NCBI GenBank assembly: GCA_028023455.1
Contig: JAQFVV010006203.1
Location: 14,362,348-14,426,347 of the forward strand
DNA: 64,000 nt
Reading direction: 5' to 3'
Source of the DNA: Epiperipatus broadwayi
Lineage: Eukaryota; Onychophora; Udeonychophora; Euonychophora; Peripatidae
How positions within the stretch are numbered: position 1 is the first letter of the stretch; each line of letters starts with the position of its first letter. This document shows positions 12,780 to 24,655 of the stretch, one piece after another. Below the pieces are notes generated by a model. The model worked only from the letters and a program-made list of their open reading frames with translations, was not told where the DNA came from and searched no databases. The translations under genes were made by a program, and so were the position numbers.

Positions 12780-13260
12780 ATTATTAAAGTAGAACCAAAT
12801 CATATATGGTAATTTTAGTTCGAAGTCAGACTATACATGGTCATTTCAATCATATAAATGTTGAGCACTCAAACTAATCCATGTATGGCCATATTGGTTT
12901 AAAATCAGACTATGTATAGTATAAATGCTGGAAACTCCAAAAGAACACTAGAAAAAAAAAGGTATATAAAGTGCCCTAAACAATAGATCAATTAGTCAAA
13001 GACATCGTCTTTAGAAGAGGTGAGCGCAGGACTAGATTATCAATCAATACAGGTTGCCCAGACCTTTAATTATTTTGTATATCTTTATGACATTTCTAAT
13101 TGTATATATGTAAATACAAGTTTATGAAGTATATTATTAATCTAACTTACATCTCCCTCTCTCTCATTATTCTATATAATAAATGCAGTCCTCGAGAGGA
13201 TCGGAATACCTGAGGTCAGTTCAATAGTTAATAGTAAGGCGGCAATGCACAAATCAAAAT
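12780..13260 (+). promoter_or_regulatory. LTR-like promoter region (possible solo LTR)
   Basis: Two diverged copies of a block with AGTCAGACTATACATGG and AATCAGACTATGTATAG lie upstream of a good TATA box (GGTATATAAAGTGCCC, about 12960). An Inr-like AATTAGTC follows about 30 bp later. AATAAATGCAGTCC (about 13178) could be a polyadenylation signal, and a GC-richer GAGAGGATCGGAATACCTGA block ends the region. This layout suits a solo LTR, but the TG...CA ends and a target duplication were not identified. Confidence 0.3.
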
Positions 13261-14800
13261 TGATGAGTTTATCATAGAGAATCAGACAGATTGAACTTTA
13301 TATGTACAAAGACTAGAAATTTTCTTTTTAAATTAATGGCACTATCAATGATGCTATGAAAATTTGCTAGTTGCTTGGCTTCACTGGTCAGCGAGTAATA
13401 GAGATAACGAATAGAATGTTTGAACCAGAATCATCTGAAAAGCAGAATATGAGGAAGTTGTGACAAAGTTAAATAGTTTTTAATCTTTAACTGTCAAAAA
13501 TACATTGCATGGCTACATTTTTATAAATAGATGGAAATCAAAATTAGAGTTAGATATTATGTCATAGCTTTGCATGATTATGGCTAAACCATGCCTTTAT
13601 GGCAGTTTTCTCAAAAAATCTCTCCTCAATAGTTATTATGTGGATTGGAAATTAATATTCTGACAGGTAATTAATAATTATTTGTTTGGAAGGATGGTGG
13701 AGAAGAAGTGGAAGCAAATTGCCATTCATGGTTTTCAATAATTGTTGGAACCATGGGTCATCTTATTTATTATTTATATTGCATTGTTTGATAATATTTT
13801 TAAAAAAAATATATTTTAAAATTAGTACTTTATTATTACTATGTACCATATTGCTTGAATACTGAGTGGTTGAATGGACCATTAATATAATTATTATCAT
13901 ATATATTTTTATAAAAAATATAAATGCAAGTGAATGCCTTGAAATATCTAAGGATATTTTAAAATATTTGTTATAAATGCTTGAATATGCATACATTTTT
14001 ATAACATTGTTGAGTTATAAATGTATTATTATTATGAATGGTATCTGTTGAGATACATAGAAATATAAAAATACTGATCTCTAAATTATATAATGTAACA
14101 ACAAATCAATAAATGTATAATATCAATGTATGTATTTTTGAAATCATTTGTGCTTGAAAAAAACTTTTTAACTGTCTTGAAATGAATTTAGATCTTTGTT
14201 GTATTTTTAGAAGAGTAATTTGGAAATTAATTTTGCAATGAGGCTTGTATATTTTTATGATGTTAATAGAGTTATTCAGTAAGTGGAAGATATAAGATAG
14301 TGGTTGGGAGAGTAATTGTTATATGAAATCCTAGATGTTTAGGATATGTTTAAAAGACTGTTATGTGTGAGCTATATTAACACCCTTTGAATTTATTAAA
14401 TATACAGGCAACAAAGAACTATATAGTATTTTCGCATGGATATTTGCATTCCCTTATAGTCAATAAGAGCTGGAATAAAGACATGACATGAATTTTTAGA
14501 TGCCTGTTAAATACGAACCTATTATTTTTAGCACTGTATCCATGATGATGTTTCTTGATCGTTTGAGTTATTATTCCATACTCTACACTATAATCGCTAT
14601 CTATCACCACTGGAATTACATCGTAGAGGATAGTTTTTATAAGATGATAAAGTAATAGCTAAACTGTTAGAAAATTGGTAGCTTATGAGAAGGCAAGATG
14701 AGATATATAAAAATTTCTATTGCAAATGATATTGAAATTTTTAGTGCTTGTCATACATAATATATAAAATAAAATAAATTACTTCCCGTAAAATATAAAT

Positions 14801-16152
14801 AAAAAATATTAACCTAAAAATGAAGTTAAAAAAGAGAAGTTATAAATAAATATAATAAAAATAAGCTAAACGTTTTCGAGGATCCATGCCTCATAATCAT
14901 AGCTTTCTTAAAAATACATAATAAAATATATACAAAGATATATAAAATTAGCACGTGTTACATGGACCATTTCTTCGATATATCAAAGCAAATGTCTTTT
15001 CTATTTATAGCATTAATATTTCCATTAATATAGAATGCTTCTTTTATTTTCCTCTTATGATCATTTGATTCAGTGCATAAAATTACAGGATTGGAAGGAA
15101 TAAAATTGTGTCCAGATTTCATGGAATGCTCCAAAAATACAGAAGATATATTGTTCTTCTGAGCTCTCTTGTAAGTGTAATGTGTTGAGCAAGCCTAGTA
15201 TTAACAGCAGCTTTAGTTTCACCATAATATACAGCAAGACATTTTTCTTGAGGACATGAAATGGAATAAACTACATGTGGGGTGAATGAATGATCAATAT
15301 GATCTTTTGAGTTGTTGATCAATCTATTAGAATTAGGAGGAGTTCTAAATCCAATTTTAAACTTATTGAATAATGCTTTAGTTAATTTGTTAGATATTTT
15401 GGAAATGTAAGGAATAGTAATTCTAGGAAGTTGAACTCATGGTACAAAACTATTTATTTTATTATGGAATTTAGAAATATAATTTTTAATAGACCAAAGT
15501 TTAAAACCTGCTTTCATCAAATCTTTAATAAAATTATTCAGATTTTCTTTTCTGTCTGCTTCATATTTACAAAGATGCAAATTTCTAAATAAGAAAGAAT
15601 TTAAACCAGCAAATTTATGCGATGCAGGTGAGTTAGATTTAGGGTGAATACAGCTTCTAATTTCAAAAGGCTTAATTATCATCTTGTAATCTATACAGTT
15701 ATTATTTCTTGATAATGAAAGGTCAAGATATTTGATTTCTTTATTGTTATTTTCATATACAATGCTAAGTGATAAATTAGATAAACTTTGAAGTTCTTCT
15801 CATATATGTAATATATTATCCATAGAGGAAATAATAAATATATCATCCACATACCGAATATATGTAAAATCAAGAGTGGAATTGTAATATTTCGGTATTA
15901 TAGAGCTCTCAAATTCATTTAAATAGACATTAGATAAAATGCCACTGACAGGTAAGCCCATTGGCCATCCATCTTTCATAGTATACCACTTGTTTTCAAA
16001 GATTGTAAAAATGTGCAAATCAAGCCAAGAAAGAAAAGCAACAATAAATTTAACTCTATCAGAAGGGCAATGTGTCCTCAAAAGTTTTTCATACACTATT
16101 TGAATGGATAATTTTCTATTAATAGATCCATATAATTCTTTCACATCCATAG
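14801..16152 (-). pseudogene. Penelope-like element, family 2, left copy (minus)
   Basis: Read on the minus strand, the copy starts in the spacer with ATMDVKELYGSINRK, which resembles RT motif A. It continues through WYTMKDGWPMGLPVSGIL (motif B region) and YIRYVDDIFIIS (motif C, catalytic YVDD retained). Then come the connection region (IRSCIHPKSNSPASHKFAGL) and a GIY-YIG-like module with VVYSISCPQEKCL and VYYGETKAAVNTRLAQH. The frame is broken into pieces (about 16150-15800, 15682-15437, 15322-15119), so the copy is inactive. It is 5'-truncated but reaches further 5' than the right copy, because motif A falls in the unique spacer. Confidence 0.87.
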
Positions 16153-17420
16153 TTGCCCTTCTGATAGAGTTAAATTTATTGTTGCTTTTCTTTCTTGGCT
16201 TGATTTGCACATTTTTACAATCTTTGAAAACAAGTGGTATACTATGAAAGATGGATGGCCAATGGGCTTACCTGTCAGTGGCATTTTATCTAATGTCTAT
16301 TTAAATGAATTTGAGAGCTCTATAATACCGAAATATTACAATTCCACTCTTGATTTTACATATATTCGGTATGTGAATGATATATTTATTATTTTCTCTG
16401 TGGATAATATTTTATATATACGAACTTCAAAGTTTATCTAATTTATCTCTTAGCATTGTATATGAAAATAACAATAAGGAAATCAAATATCTTGACCTTT
16501 CATTATCAAGAAATAATAACTGTATAGATTACAAGATGATAATTAAGCCTTTTGAAATTAGAAGCTGTACTCACCCTAAATCTAACTCACCGCATCACAT
16601 AAATTTGCTGGTTTAAATTCTTTCTTATTTAGAAATTTGCATCTTCGTAAATATGAAGCAGACAGAAAAGAAAATCTGAATAATTTTATTAAAGATTTGA
16701 TGAAAGCAGGTTTTAAACTTTTGTCTATTAAAAATTATATTTCTAAATTCCATAATAAAATAAATAGTGTTGTACCATGTGTTCAACTTCCTAGAATTAC
16801 TATTCCTTACATTTCCAAAATATCTAGCAAATTAAGTAAAGCATTATTCAACAAGTTTAAAATTGGATTTAGAACTCCTCCTAATTCTAATAGATTGATC
16901 AACAACTCAAAAGATCATATTGATCGTTCATTCACCCCACATGTAGTTTATTCCATTTCATGTCCTCAAGAAAAATGTCTTGCTGTATATTATGGTGTAA
17001 CTAAAGCTACTGTTAATACTAAGCTTGCTCAACACATGTACACTTACAAGAGAGCTCAGAAGAACAACAATATATCTTCTGTATTTTTGGAGCATTCCAT
17101 GAAATCTGGACACAATTTTATTCCTTCCAATCCTGTAATTTTATGCACTGAATCAAATGATCACAAGAGGAAAATAAAAGAAGCATTCTATGTTAATGGA
17201 AATGTTAATGCTATAAATAGAAAAGACACTTGCTTTGATATATCGAAGAAATGGTCCACGTAACACGTGCTAATTTTATATATCTTTGTATATATTTTAT
17301 TATGTATTCTTAAGAAACCTATGATTATGAGGCATGGATCCTCGAAAACGTTTAGCTTATTTTTATTATATTTATTTATAACTTCTCTTTTTTAACTTCA
17401 TTTTTAAGTTAATATTTTTT
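16153..17420 (+). pseudogene. Penelope-like element, family 2, right copy (plus)
   Basis: This copy lacks RT motif A and begins at the segment corresponding to RVKFIVAFLSW of the left copy. It has GWPMGLPVSGILSNVYLNEF (motif B), but motif C reads YVND instead of YVDD, so a catalytic Asp is lost. Open pieces are 16205-16441, 16377-16616 (frameshifted) and 16637-17263. The last carries ...KISSKLSKALFNKFKIGFR and the GIY-YIG-like VVYSISCPQEKCL with VYYGVTKATVNTKLAQH. The conserved Arg of the endonuclease helix is Lys here. The 3' end CGAAAACGTTTAGC (17343-17356) is the complement of the left copy's 3' end. Confidence 0.87.
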
Positions 17421-19589
17421 ATTAATATATAAAATAGGAGAGGTATGACTGATATTCCCATTAATATTATAAATATTAAAGATCATTAAACTCAAATAAA
17501 TGCATACTTGAATTGGAATGAAAGCAAAAATAATAAACAATGATTTGAATGCTATGATGAATGTAAAAGATTAAAAAAAAAAAATACATGAAAAATAAAA
17601 TATCAAGCAATATAATTTACGGAGGTTTTTTTTAAAAATTTGCTATAAAAAAAATAAACCTATTTAAAATACAGAAACCCATGAAGTTATATTTTAAGTA
17701 TTTTTTGCATACATAGTTAATTTGCAGAGGGAGGTATTAATATTATTTTTTTTATTTAAGTTTTCTGATATTAAAATATCAGAGTATATTTAAATGTTAA
17801 GATGATAATTTGCTGAACTGCAAAAGAAGTATTTTAATAATTTTAAATTATTTTTACTTTATGTTAAGTTTAGATTGAGGTATTTTAGATTTAAACTTAT
17901 ATTCCCTAATTACATATTAATAAATATATTTTTAAGATATGATAAATGTAGCATTAAGTTTTAGAAACTGGAATATTTATTATTATTATTTTCTCACCAC
18001 AAAACAATAGAATGTTATTGTTTTATTAAATCAAATAGTTATTACTATAAGATTTTATGTTTCTTATGCAGTTGGAATGAAGGCTATCTTATTTTATTTT
18101 TTTATTTTCTTGTAATATTTGTTGTATAAATATTTTAATTTTAGATAATGTTAATTTTTATGTTACTGTTTGTAAATATTTTATTTAATTTCATAACCTT
18201 ATTGTAATAGCTATAATGTTGTTTACTTATAATAAAATTGTTAATTGTTTTAAATTAATTCATAGTTGAGTTTTGATTTGTCTGTATGTCATGTCATTCA
18301 TAGATTCTTCATTCCACATACACGATCTACAGAAATTAATGGTTTAAACATAATTTGTTTGTACATGATTCATAAAGATTACTTAAAATATTATTACTAT
18401 TACACTTGATTGAGTAATAAAGTATATAATTATTATTATTATTATAATTGCAGAAGATATGATCATTGGTTATTATAAAATAATCTAACACCAATTTGAG
18501 ATATCAAATATTGCCACTATATTAAAATATATTTTAAGAATGCCACATAAAATAAAGAAAGATTATACAATGTCTATTTAGAATCTCATTATTGTATTTA
18601 TATTTTATTGCCAAGCATTACTTTTTAAATGAATTTAACATTAAGAGTCGTTAAAGTATTTTAGTTGCTTATTATTGTTATTATTTTTGTAAGGGTAGTT
18701 AGATATTATGTAAAATCCCTCATCATATTTAACTACAGGATCTTAATTAATTTATTTTATTATTAATGTTAAAAATGAATGTGAGATTATTTTTAAAAGA
18801 ATTGTAAAATTTGTATTAAAAGATGATGAATAAGAATTATCAGTCGATGTTAAATTTTCAATTAGTAATTTTTATTAAAGGAGTAGTAATCAATTTCTTG
18901 TTATTTCCATAATAAATTTGCAAATCATATTTTAGGATTATTATATGTGTGTTTAAAGACATGAGAGTATTACGTGGTAGTTTTGTTATGTGAATTTGAA
19001 ACCACTAAATATCAGATGATCATTTTTATGTGAATTTGGTGGGGTAATATTCCTATGTCATTGGGAATGTATCTTTAGGGATATATTCTCAATGTTTAAG
19101 CCATTGTACTTGCTGAATGTCTCATGTAAAGAGTTTTATAATTGTATTTGTTATTTTTAATTAGACCATATTTTATTTATAATAATGAGCTACTCATAAA
19201 TTTAATTTATTAGCAAAATGAATAAGTTGGGTATATTAGTTAGAATCCTAATTATTTATTATGAATCTAAGTGTTATTATAATTTAATTTAATAAATTTC
19301 TTATAGTTAATTATTGAAAACATTGTTTTTATTAGATATTGCATATTAGTAGTATATCTTGAGCTAGTCAGAATAGTATTATTTTTTAACAGTCATAGTT
19401 AATTTACTATAGTTATATCCTAGTTAGCCTAATCTTAGTTTTCCTTTGGTGAGGGTACGATATATATACATATATTAGTAACTATTTAAGTTAGATAGCT
19501 GGATTTGAAGGTGTCTGAAAATTTCAATTTTCTACTTAATAATTAAGTGTTCAATAAATGCTGAGATTGAATTTGTGTTTTAGATCTAG

Positions 19590-19765
19590 TGTCTGAATGT
19601 CTTAGTGCCTCACCGATGAGAGCCATCAGCTTGAAACCAATTTGGGGATAGAGGTAATTCTAGATAGAGATTTTAAATGTTTTCTCGTGCTTTGCACATT
19701 TATTGAAAAAAAAAAAAAAGCTTTAGAGCTATTAGCACAATCATTATATATATAGTAATACAGCA
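19590..19765 (+). repeat. Dispersed repeat, copy 2 (related to 5115-5285)
   Basis: CTCACCGATGAGAGCCATCA, GGGGATAGAGG and CTAGATAGAGATTTTAAATG match the copy near 5115 in order and spacing. A run of 15 A (about 19707-19721) lies where the other copy has a shorter spacer. Confidence 0.6.
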
Positions 19766-20085
19766 CTAATAACATGTAATCAAAAAAAATCTAATTTGAA
19801 TAGTACTCTTTTTATGCATTTTTCATAATGCTATATTAAATTTCATTATTTTATAGTTTTGACTAACTAGCATCGTCAGAGTCTTGATATATCTATTTAT
19901 ATACATATACACCTTCGTGTTAATGAAGGATTTCTGATATACATTACTATTATTTTAGAAAGAATTGTGAGAAGTGTATAGAAGGAATAAAAGTGTATAG
20001 ATTTTTTTTTTTAACAAAAGCACTACAAGAACTTTAAAGATCTTGAATATCTTGAAATTATCTAATCATAGAAATGATATTTCTA

Positions 20086-20532
20086 AGCGCTTGCTAAATC
20101 CATGCACTGCTATCTATTGTTAAAATTAGTGTGCAAACAAAAAAAAAAAAAAGAATCCATTCCCATTTGCAATACCAGTTAATTATAAAGGTAGCAAATC
20201 TGACAATTGATATTAAGGACAATTCTGACAATAGATAGCAGTGCATAGATTTAGCCAACATTTGAAAATTTATCATACCAATGATAACACATTGTTAGCA
20301 CTGTATTAGTTGATTTTTACAAAAATGATATTTGGTTATTTAGTTTTACCTGTATTAAAATAGGCTGTTTACATATGAGTTCAATTAGATATTCAATCTC
20401 ATTAATATCAGTTATCTGATTTGCTACTTATAAAGAAATATATTGCAAATTAAAATGGATTCATGTTTCATTTGCATAGTAATTTTGACAAGAGATAGCA
20501 GTGCATGGTTTTAGATAGCATTTTAAAAGTGT
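20086..20532. repeat. Three-copy inverted/direct repeat (MITE-like)
   Basis: A block containing ACAATAGATAGCAGTGCAT occurs three times: inverted at about 20092-20125, direct at about 20220-20258 and direct again at about 20485-20515 (GACAAGAGATAGCAGTGCAT). The first two copies can form a stem around about 95 bp. Likely overlapping or nested foldback elements; the family is unknown. Confidence 0.7.
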
Positions 20533-22009
20533 GTCATTCTAGTGTTTATATATATACAGTTATACACATACACACCCATTACATATTTATCATTTCAAAT
20601 TAAAAAAACAAAACATCTATTTAAAAAAAATATTGCTTCAAGACCATGAATTGTCAAGGACAGAAATGAAAACAATAGTTTAAAAAATAACAGATTCATA
20701 AAAAAAACACAACAATTTTACAAACATAATAATTCATCTTATATTAATAGGTACAGAAAAAAATTATTTTTGAGGCACAATCAAAAAGTCCATTAATTTT
20801 GAAAGCAATATTACCATAATTAAAACAATGTAAAAATGTAAGCAATTAAAAAAAACCAGATTACATTTGTTATCTACTTTATATAAATACACACACCCAT
20901 GCACACATGTTTTTTAAAATATCAAAATCTAAACTATTAATTAATATAATAAACCAAGTATACCAATTCAATATTAAATCACTAGTCAGAACAGACTTCT
21001 CAAGTGCAAACTAGCAAAACACAAAACAAATGTATATTATTCTATCTTTTAATAAATCCAACTCCCATTTCAATTACCTTTAATATCAAAATAATAATTA
21101 AACAGATTAACAGCTTCAAAATTATAAAAGTTTATTAAATATTACTTAATTTTCTTCTTGATTTCATTCTTCTTAAAGAAGACAATCTTAGCCTGCTCAA
21201 AATAATCTTTTGGTCTGTATTTCTTTTATGAACTTTCAATTTTTCATTTAAGCTCAAACGACTTTGGCTTATAATTTCTTATAAAAACAACAAATAATAT
21301 AAGCAACTCCAGGAATAGTAGTTCTATCAATTGTCTTATTCAATAAATTATTTAGAATAACACTCTTCCTCCATGTTATTTTTTTATTTCCAAGAATATT
21401 ACGGATACTTGCTGAGGAGGCTAAAGTTATATTCTTTGAGAAAAATGAAAATAAAAACAACTTTAAATTAAGATTTATGATTCTGAAGTATTAACTTATT
21501 TAAAAGTTCTTTTGATATTAAGGGCAATTAGAATATAATTTGAAATTATGGAAAAATAATATATACTTATTTAATATTGCCTTATTTATACTTGAGAAGT
21601 CTGCCTTGGCAGAGAAGCCTTTCCTAGTAAATTTATAATTTAATTTTGGTTAATGATTTAATTGTGAATTGGTATATTTGGTTGATATATTTTTATATAA
21701 TGTCAAGTTTCACACATAAAAAAAGCTCCCAATAATTGTTTTGCTAGTTGTTATTATAGCTATAAACAGTGACTACTTTTAAAAATTGAGAATTAGAATA
21801 CTATATATACAATTAATAAACTTCCCTACTGGAAATACAAATATCCAATATTATTATTGCCTCAATGTAAACAATCAATAAGATGGTTGCTATAAATGTA
21901 AATGCATTAGGTACAGACTGTTTTTTGATGAGAATCATAAGCCAGAAAGTAATCTGGGAATATGTATGTAATAACACTACAAATCTTCTCTCCAATAATT
22001 ACTTAAGCT

Positions 22010-22144
22010 TACAATAGATAGTTTTTTTTTCCCTCATGTGTCATAGCATCAACCGGGGAGCGAACCCACCAACCCAGGACAACCGCCTGTAAAACAGCTG
22101 TCACTGACCTCTCGACCATCAGTGCTTGACTACAATAGATAGTT
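22010..22144 (-). mobile_element. tRNA-derived SINE with 14-bp target site duplication
   Basis: TACAATAGATAGTT occurs at 22010-22023 and 22131-22144. Between them, on the minus strand, lies a tRNA-like head: TGATGGTCGAGAGGTCAGTG (A box) and GGTGGGTTCGCTCCCCGG (B box), about 50 bp apart. The element ends with a short A run next to the left duplication. The body is only 107 bp (22024-22130), so it is little more than a tRNA pseudogene with a tail. The intact duplication suggests a fairly recent insertion by target-primed reverse transcription. It is not a normal tRNA gene: the acceptor arms do not pair convincingly. Confidence 0.82.
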
Positions 22145-22603
22145 CTGAGTAAAGCCAAGTAATGTTTTGCTAATAAAAAAAGTTTCAATTACGTTTTACA
22201 TAATTATTGTGTATAATGTTAATTAATGAATGTAAATTTTTAATAGTTTGTTTAAAGTGAATTTAAAAACAAAATATATTTAAGCCCTTTCAACTTATCA
22301 TTAGAAAATGATACATTTTAATCCATGCATTCTGACTGTTCATAATATTGCTAATCATTTAAATTAAAGAGTCCTATAAAATGGAATTTTCTACCTTCAC
22401 CATATGGCCAGTCATGTGAAAGGTCAAGTGAGAATCATACACTAAAATGACCAACTTTATTAAGAGACCGAAATTAGATTTTTCCTCAACAGAAAATCAA
22501 TTCAGAAAACTTTTAACACATTAGTTAATTATTCTTATATTAGACTAAACTGCACAGGCAAAAAATGAAATGATATATATGATTCTACTTCTAAAACACT
22601 TAC

Positions 22604-22689
22604 TTTAAAAATGTTATTTTGTTGTTCTTTGTCTAGACCAATATCAGTCATTGCATTACGAGTATTTTTCCAAAATCCCTTATCCTTGA
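22604..22689 (-). CDS. MYO19: MYO19 motor exon with QNNIFK (exon g)
   Basis: The 86-bp exon has two leading bases and 28 codons and ends in phase 0. It encodes KDKGFWKNTRNAMTDIGLDK and EQQNNIFK. Human MYO19 has CFEVTREAMLHLGIDTPTQNNIFK here, a good match over the helix in which most myosins have (M/L)xxxG(I/F)xxxEQxxIF. The acceptor is TTTATTTTATTAG and the donor GTAAGTG. An (AAT)n microsatellite lies 46 bp upstream of the acceptor at 22735-22766. The intron before this exon (22690-33391) carries the 2.2-kb-LTR element and a Gypsy integrase remnant. Confidence 0.92.
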
Positions 22690-22733
22690 CTAATAAAATA
22701 AAAAAATAAAACAATCAGTAATAATAATAAAGA

Positions 22734-22734
<1 letters not shown>

Positions 22735-22766
<32 letters not shown>
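22735..22766 (+). repeat. (AAT)n microsatellite
   Basis: About ten uninterrupted AAT units, 46 bp upstream of the acceptor of exon g on the minus strand. Confidence 0.95.
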
Positions 22767-22767
<1 letters not shown>

Positions 22768-22969
22768 TCATTTATCAACATAAATAGTTTAATGATAAAA
22801 ATATTTTGTATAAAAACTTTTAAAATTTTAATCAAAAATAGTCTAATTATTTAGAATTAAAATATTGAATATGTTATCAGCCACATACAATTTTTTCTTA
22901 TGAATCACAATTTCTGATTACTAATATTAGTGAACATTTGTAGATACAGTTTTAAAGAAAAGTTTAAAA

Positions 22970-23215
22970 TAATGCAGTGGTTAATGTACTAGCTTTCCAT
23001 TCCCATGTCTTAAGATTTCAATCTAAAATGGAGTTCAATATTTTTTGGGTAGCTAAACTCAGGCTTTTTCAGGCAGCTGATCTGCAATCAGGATATCTAA
23101 CCATATTATATCATCAGTAAATGCTAATTCACTACTCTTAACTGGAAAAAAGTCTATGAATAATCTGGATTGAGCAATGTTAATAAACTGATCATAAAAA
23201 AAAAAAAAAAAAACA
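22970..23215 (+). mobile_element. SINE-like element with poly-A end (probable)
   Basis: The segment starts AATGCAGTGGTTAATGTACTAGC, which resembles an A box. It continues with GAGTTCAATATTTTTTGGGT, and ends at a run of about 17 A (23196-23214). The layout suits a diverged tRNA-SINE. No target duplication was confirmed. Confidence 0.45.
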
Positions 23216-23689
23216 AGATTATAATATTAGGCAATTTTCACTTCTGTTCAGAAATATATTTTACCCCTGTAGGTGATGACTTAATGGTTTTTTGAAAATA
23301 TTAATTTACAATAAGTTAAAATAATAAATATCCAATCTGCACATGGTGTATAATCTAGAAAATGTAACGGTTTTAATATTATTATAGAAACAAAACAGTC
23401 TTTCACTTTGGAAGCAAATTACTTAATATAAGTGATTTAATTTTTTAGCAATAAAATCAGAATCAAAAGTCACTATTTCTAAATAGATTAATCTAACTTT
23501 AATATGAGATAATATTAGCTGACATAACAATCTTAAGAGTCAATGAATTCATGACATTTTTTTGTTGTTAAGTAGTACTCTTGATTTTCCTTATTTATCT
23601 TTCCATTTGTGAATAGACAGCATTATTTATTAACAAAGATTTCTTTATCTATACATAGAAAAAATAATAAGGTAATCATGCAGCAGGTG

Positions 23690-24060
23690 CTATAGGATGC
23701 CATGCTTTATCAACCCTCTACATCATCGATGGTTACTGGTAAATCTCAGGCAGAGTTATTGATGGGCAGGAAATTACATATTAAGCTATCACTATTACTG
23801 TCAAGTACTGTTGAACAAGTGCAAAATGACCGAGATAAAAATGCATGTGAAATAGGCAATAGTCTGGGTATGAGACTTGATTAGGAAAAAATGATTAGAG
23901 GGGGTAATCACTGAGAGACTAATCACCCAGTTGCAGAATGGGATTAAATACAGGACATATGAATCATGTTTGCCATCGAGCCTTGGAAGACATACGGTTT
24001 TCAGTTACAATATCAAAGGATAGAATTTGGGGAAAAACAAGATACAGTAGTTGATTCAAA
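23690..24060 (+). pseudogene. Ty3/Gypsy integrase C-terminal remnant
   Basis: An open piece at 23702-23884 reads MVTGKSQAELLMGRKLHIKL followed by SLLLSSTVEQVQ. This is the (S)xTGxSPAELLMGRxLRTxL motif of Gypsy integrases that lies after the catalytic core. Downstream and out of frame, LPSSLGRHTVFS and RIWGKTR (about 23970-24045) match the LGxxTYxV...GRIWxRH tail. Stops interrupt it and no LTRs were found nearby, so it is an old fragment unrelated to the element at 25446. Confidence 0.78.
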
Positions 24061-24589
24061 ACCCCACAAAGTATTGGTCTAAGATTAACAAAAGATGCAA
24101 CTGGAAATTAGTGAAAGTGAACCAGAGTCTGGGACATTAAAGGAATTGATTCCAAAACTGTAGTACAATCTGATGAAAAAAATAGATCATCCAAGCCATG
24201 ATGGCAGATCCAGAGGTCAATTAAATTGCAAGAATATGTAGAAAATGAAACAATTTTCAAGAGTAAGTGGAGGAATGAAAAATATTAAGTATGGTTAAAT
24301 TTATTAGAAATAAATTTAGCATGTATGGGATCAAATAAATTCCTATAGATAGAATTATCTTAAAAATAAATTTAGCTTATATAAGAAAAAAATTCCTAGA
24401 GATAAAAAGGAAAAAAAAAAAAAAAATCTTAATTAAATTTATTATGAAATAAATTTCATCTTTACAACTTTAAGTCATTTTCTAGTAGATAAAAATATAA
24501 TGAATCTATTGTGTAAACTGAAGTTAAAAAAAACTGACAACAGAGTATAATTGGTTCAGGAAGAAAGTAATTAAAACCAGTTAAATAAA

Positions 24590-24655
24590 AAAAAAGCCCC
24601 TACCCAGATTTCACAGTAAAATTACCCCCCCCCCCCAAAAAAAAAAAAAACCAAA
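24590..24655 (+). repeat. Homopolymer tracts (poly-C, poly-A)
   Basis: Poly-C (about 24626-24636) is followed by poly-A. Such runs are error-prone in assembly. Confidence 0.85.

Larger units (their letters stand above)
14801..17420. repeat. 2.6-kb palindrome: two PLE copies head to head
   Basis: The left arm (14801-16071) and right arm (16153-17420) are reverse complements over about 1.27 kb, separated by an 81-bp spacer (16072-16152). The outer ends agree: AAAAAATATTAACCTAAAAA at 14801 and the near-complement TTTTTAAGTTAATATTTTTT at 17401. The inner ends agree at GCAACAATAAATTTAACTCT (16039) and its complement ending at 16185. Both arms carry the same PLE coding region, so this is an inverted pair of one element rather than a TIR transposon. 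Confidence 0.95.
11755..22603 (-). other. MYO19 intron between exons g and h
   Basis: This 10.8-kb intron contains an LTR-like promoter region (12760-13260), the PLE palindrome (14801-17420), a dispersed repeat copy, a three-copy inverted/direct repeat (20086-20532) and a SINE with target duplication (22024-22130). The stretches 13400-14790, 17430-19580 and 20550-22000 are AT-rich with nothing I can support as a gene. Confidence 0.85.

Noticed and set aside
22030-22130. A functional tRNA gene
   Set aside because: A and B boxes are present, but the arms do not form a sound cloverleaf, and the unit has a tail and target duplication: a SINE.
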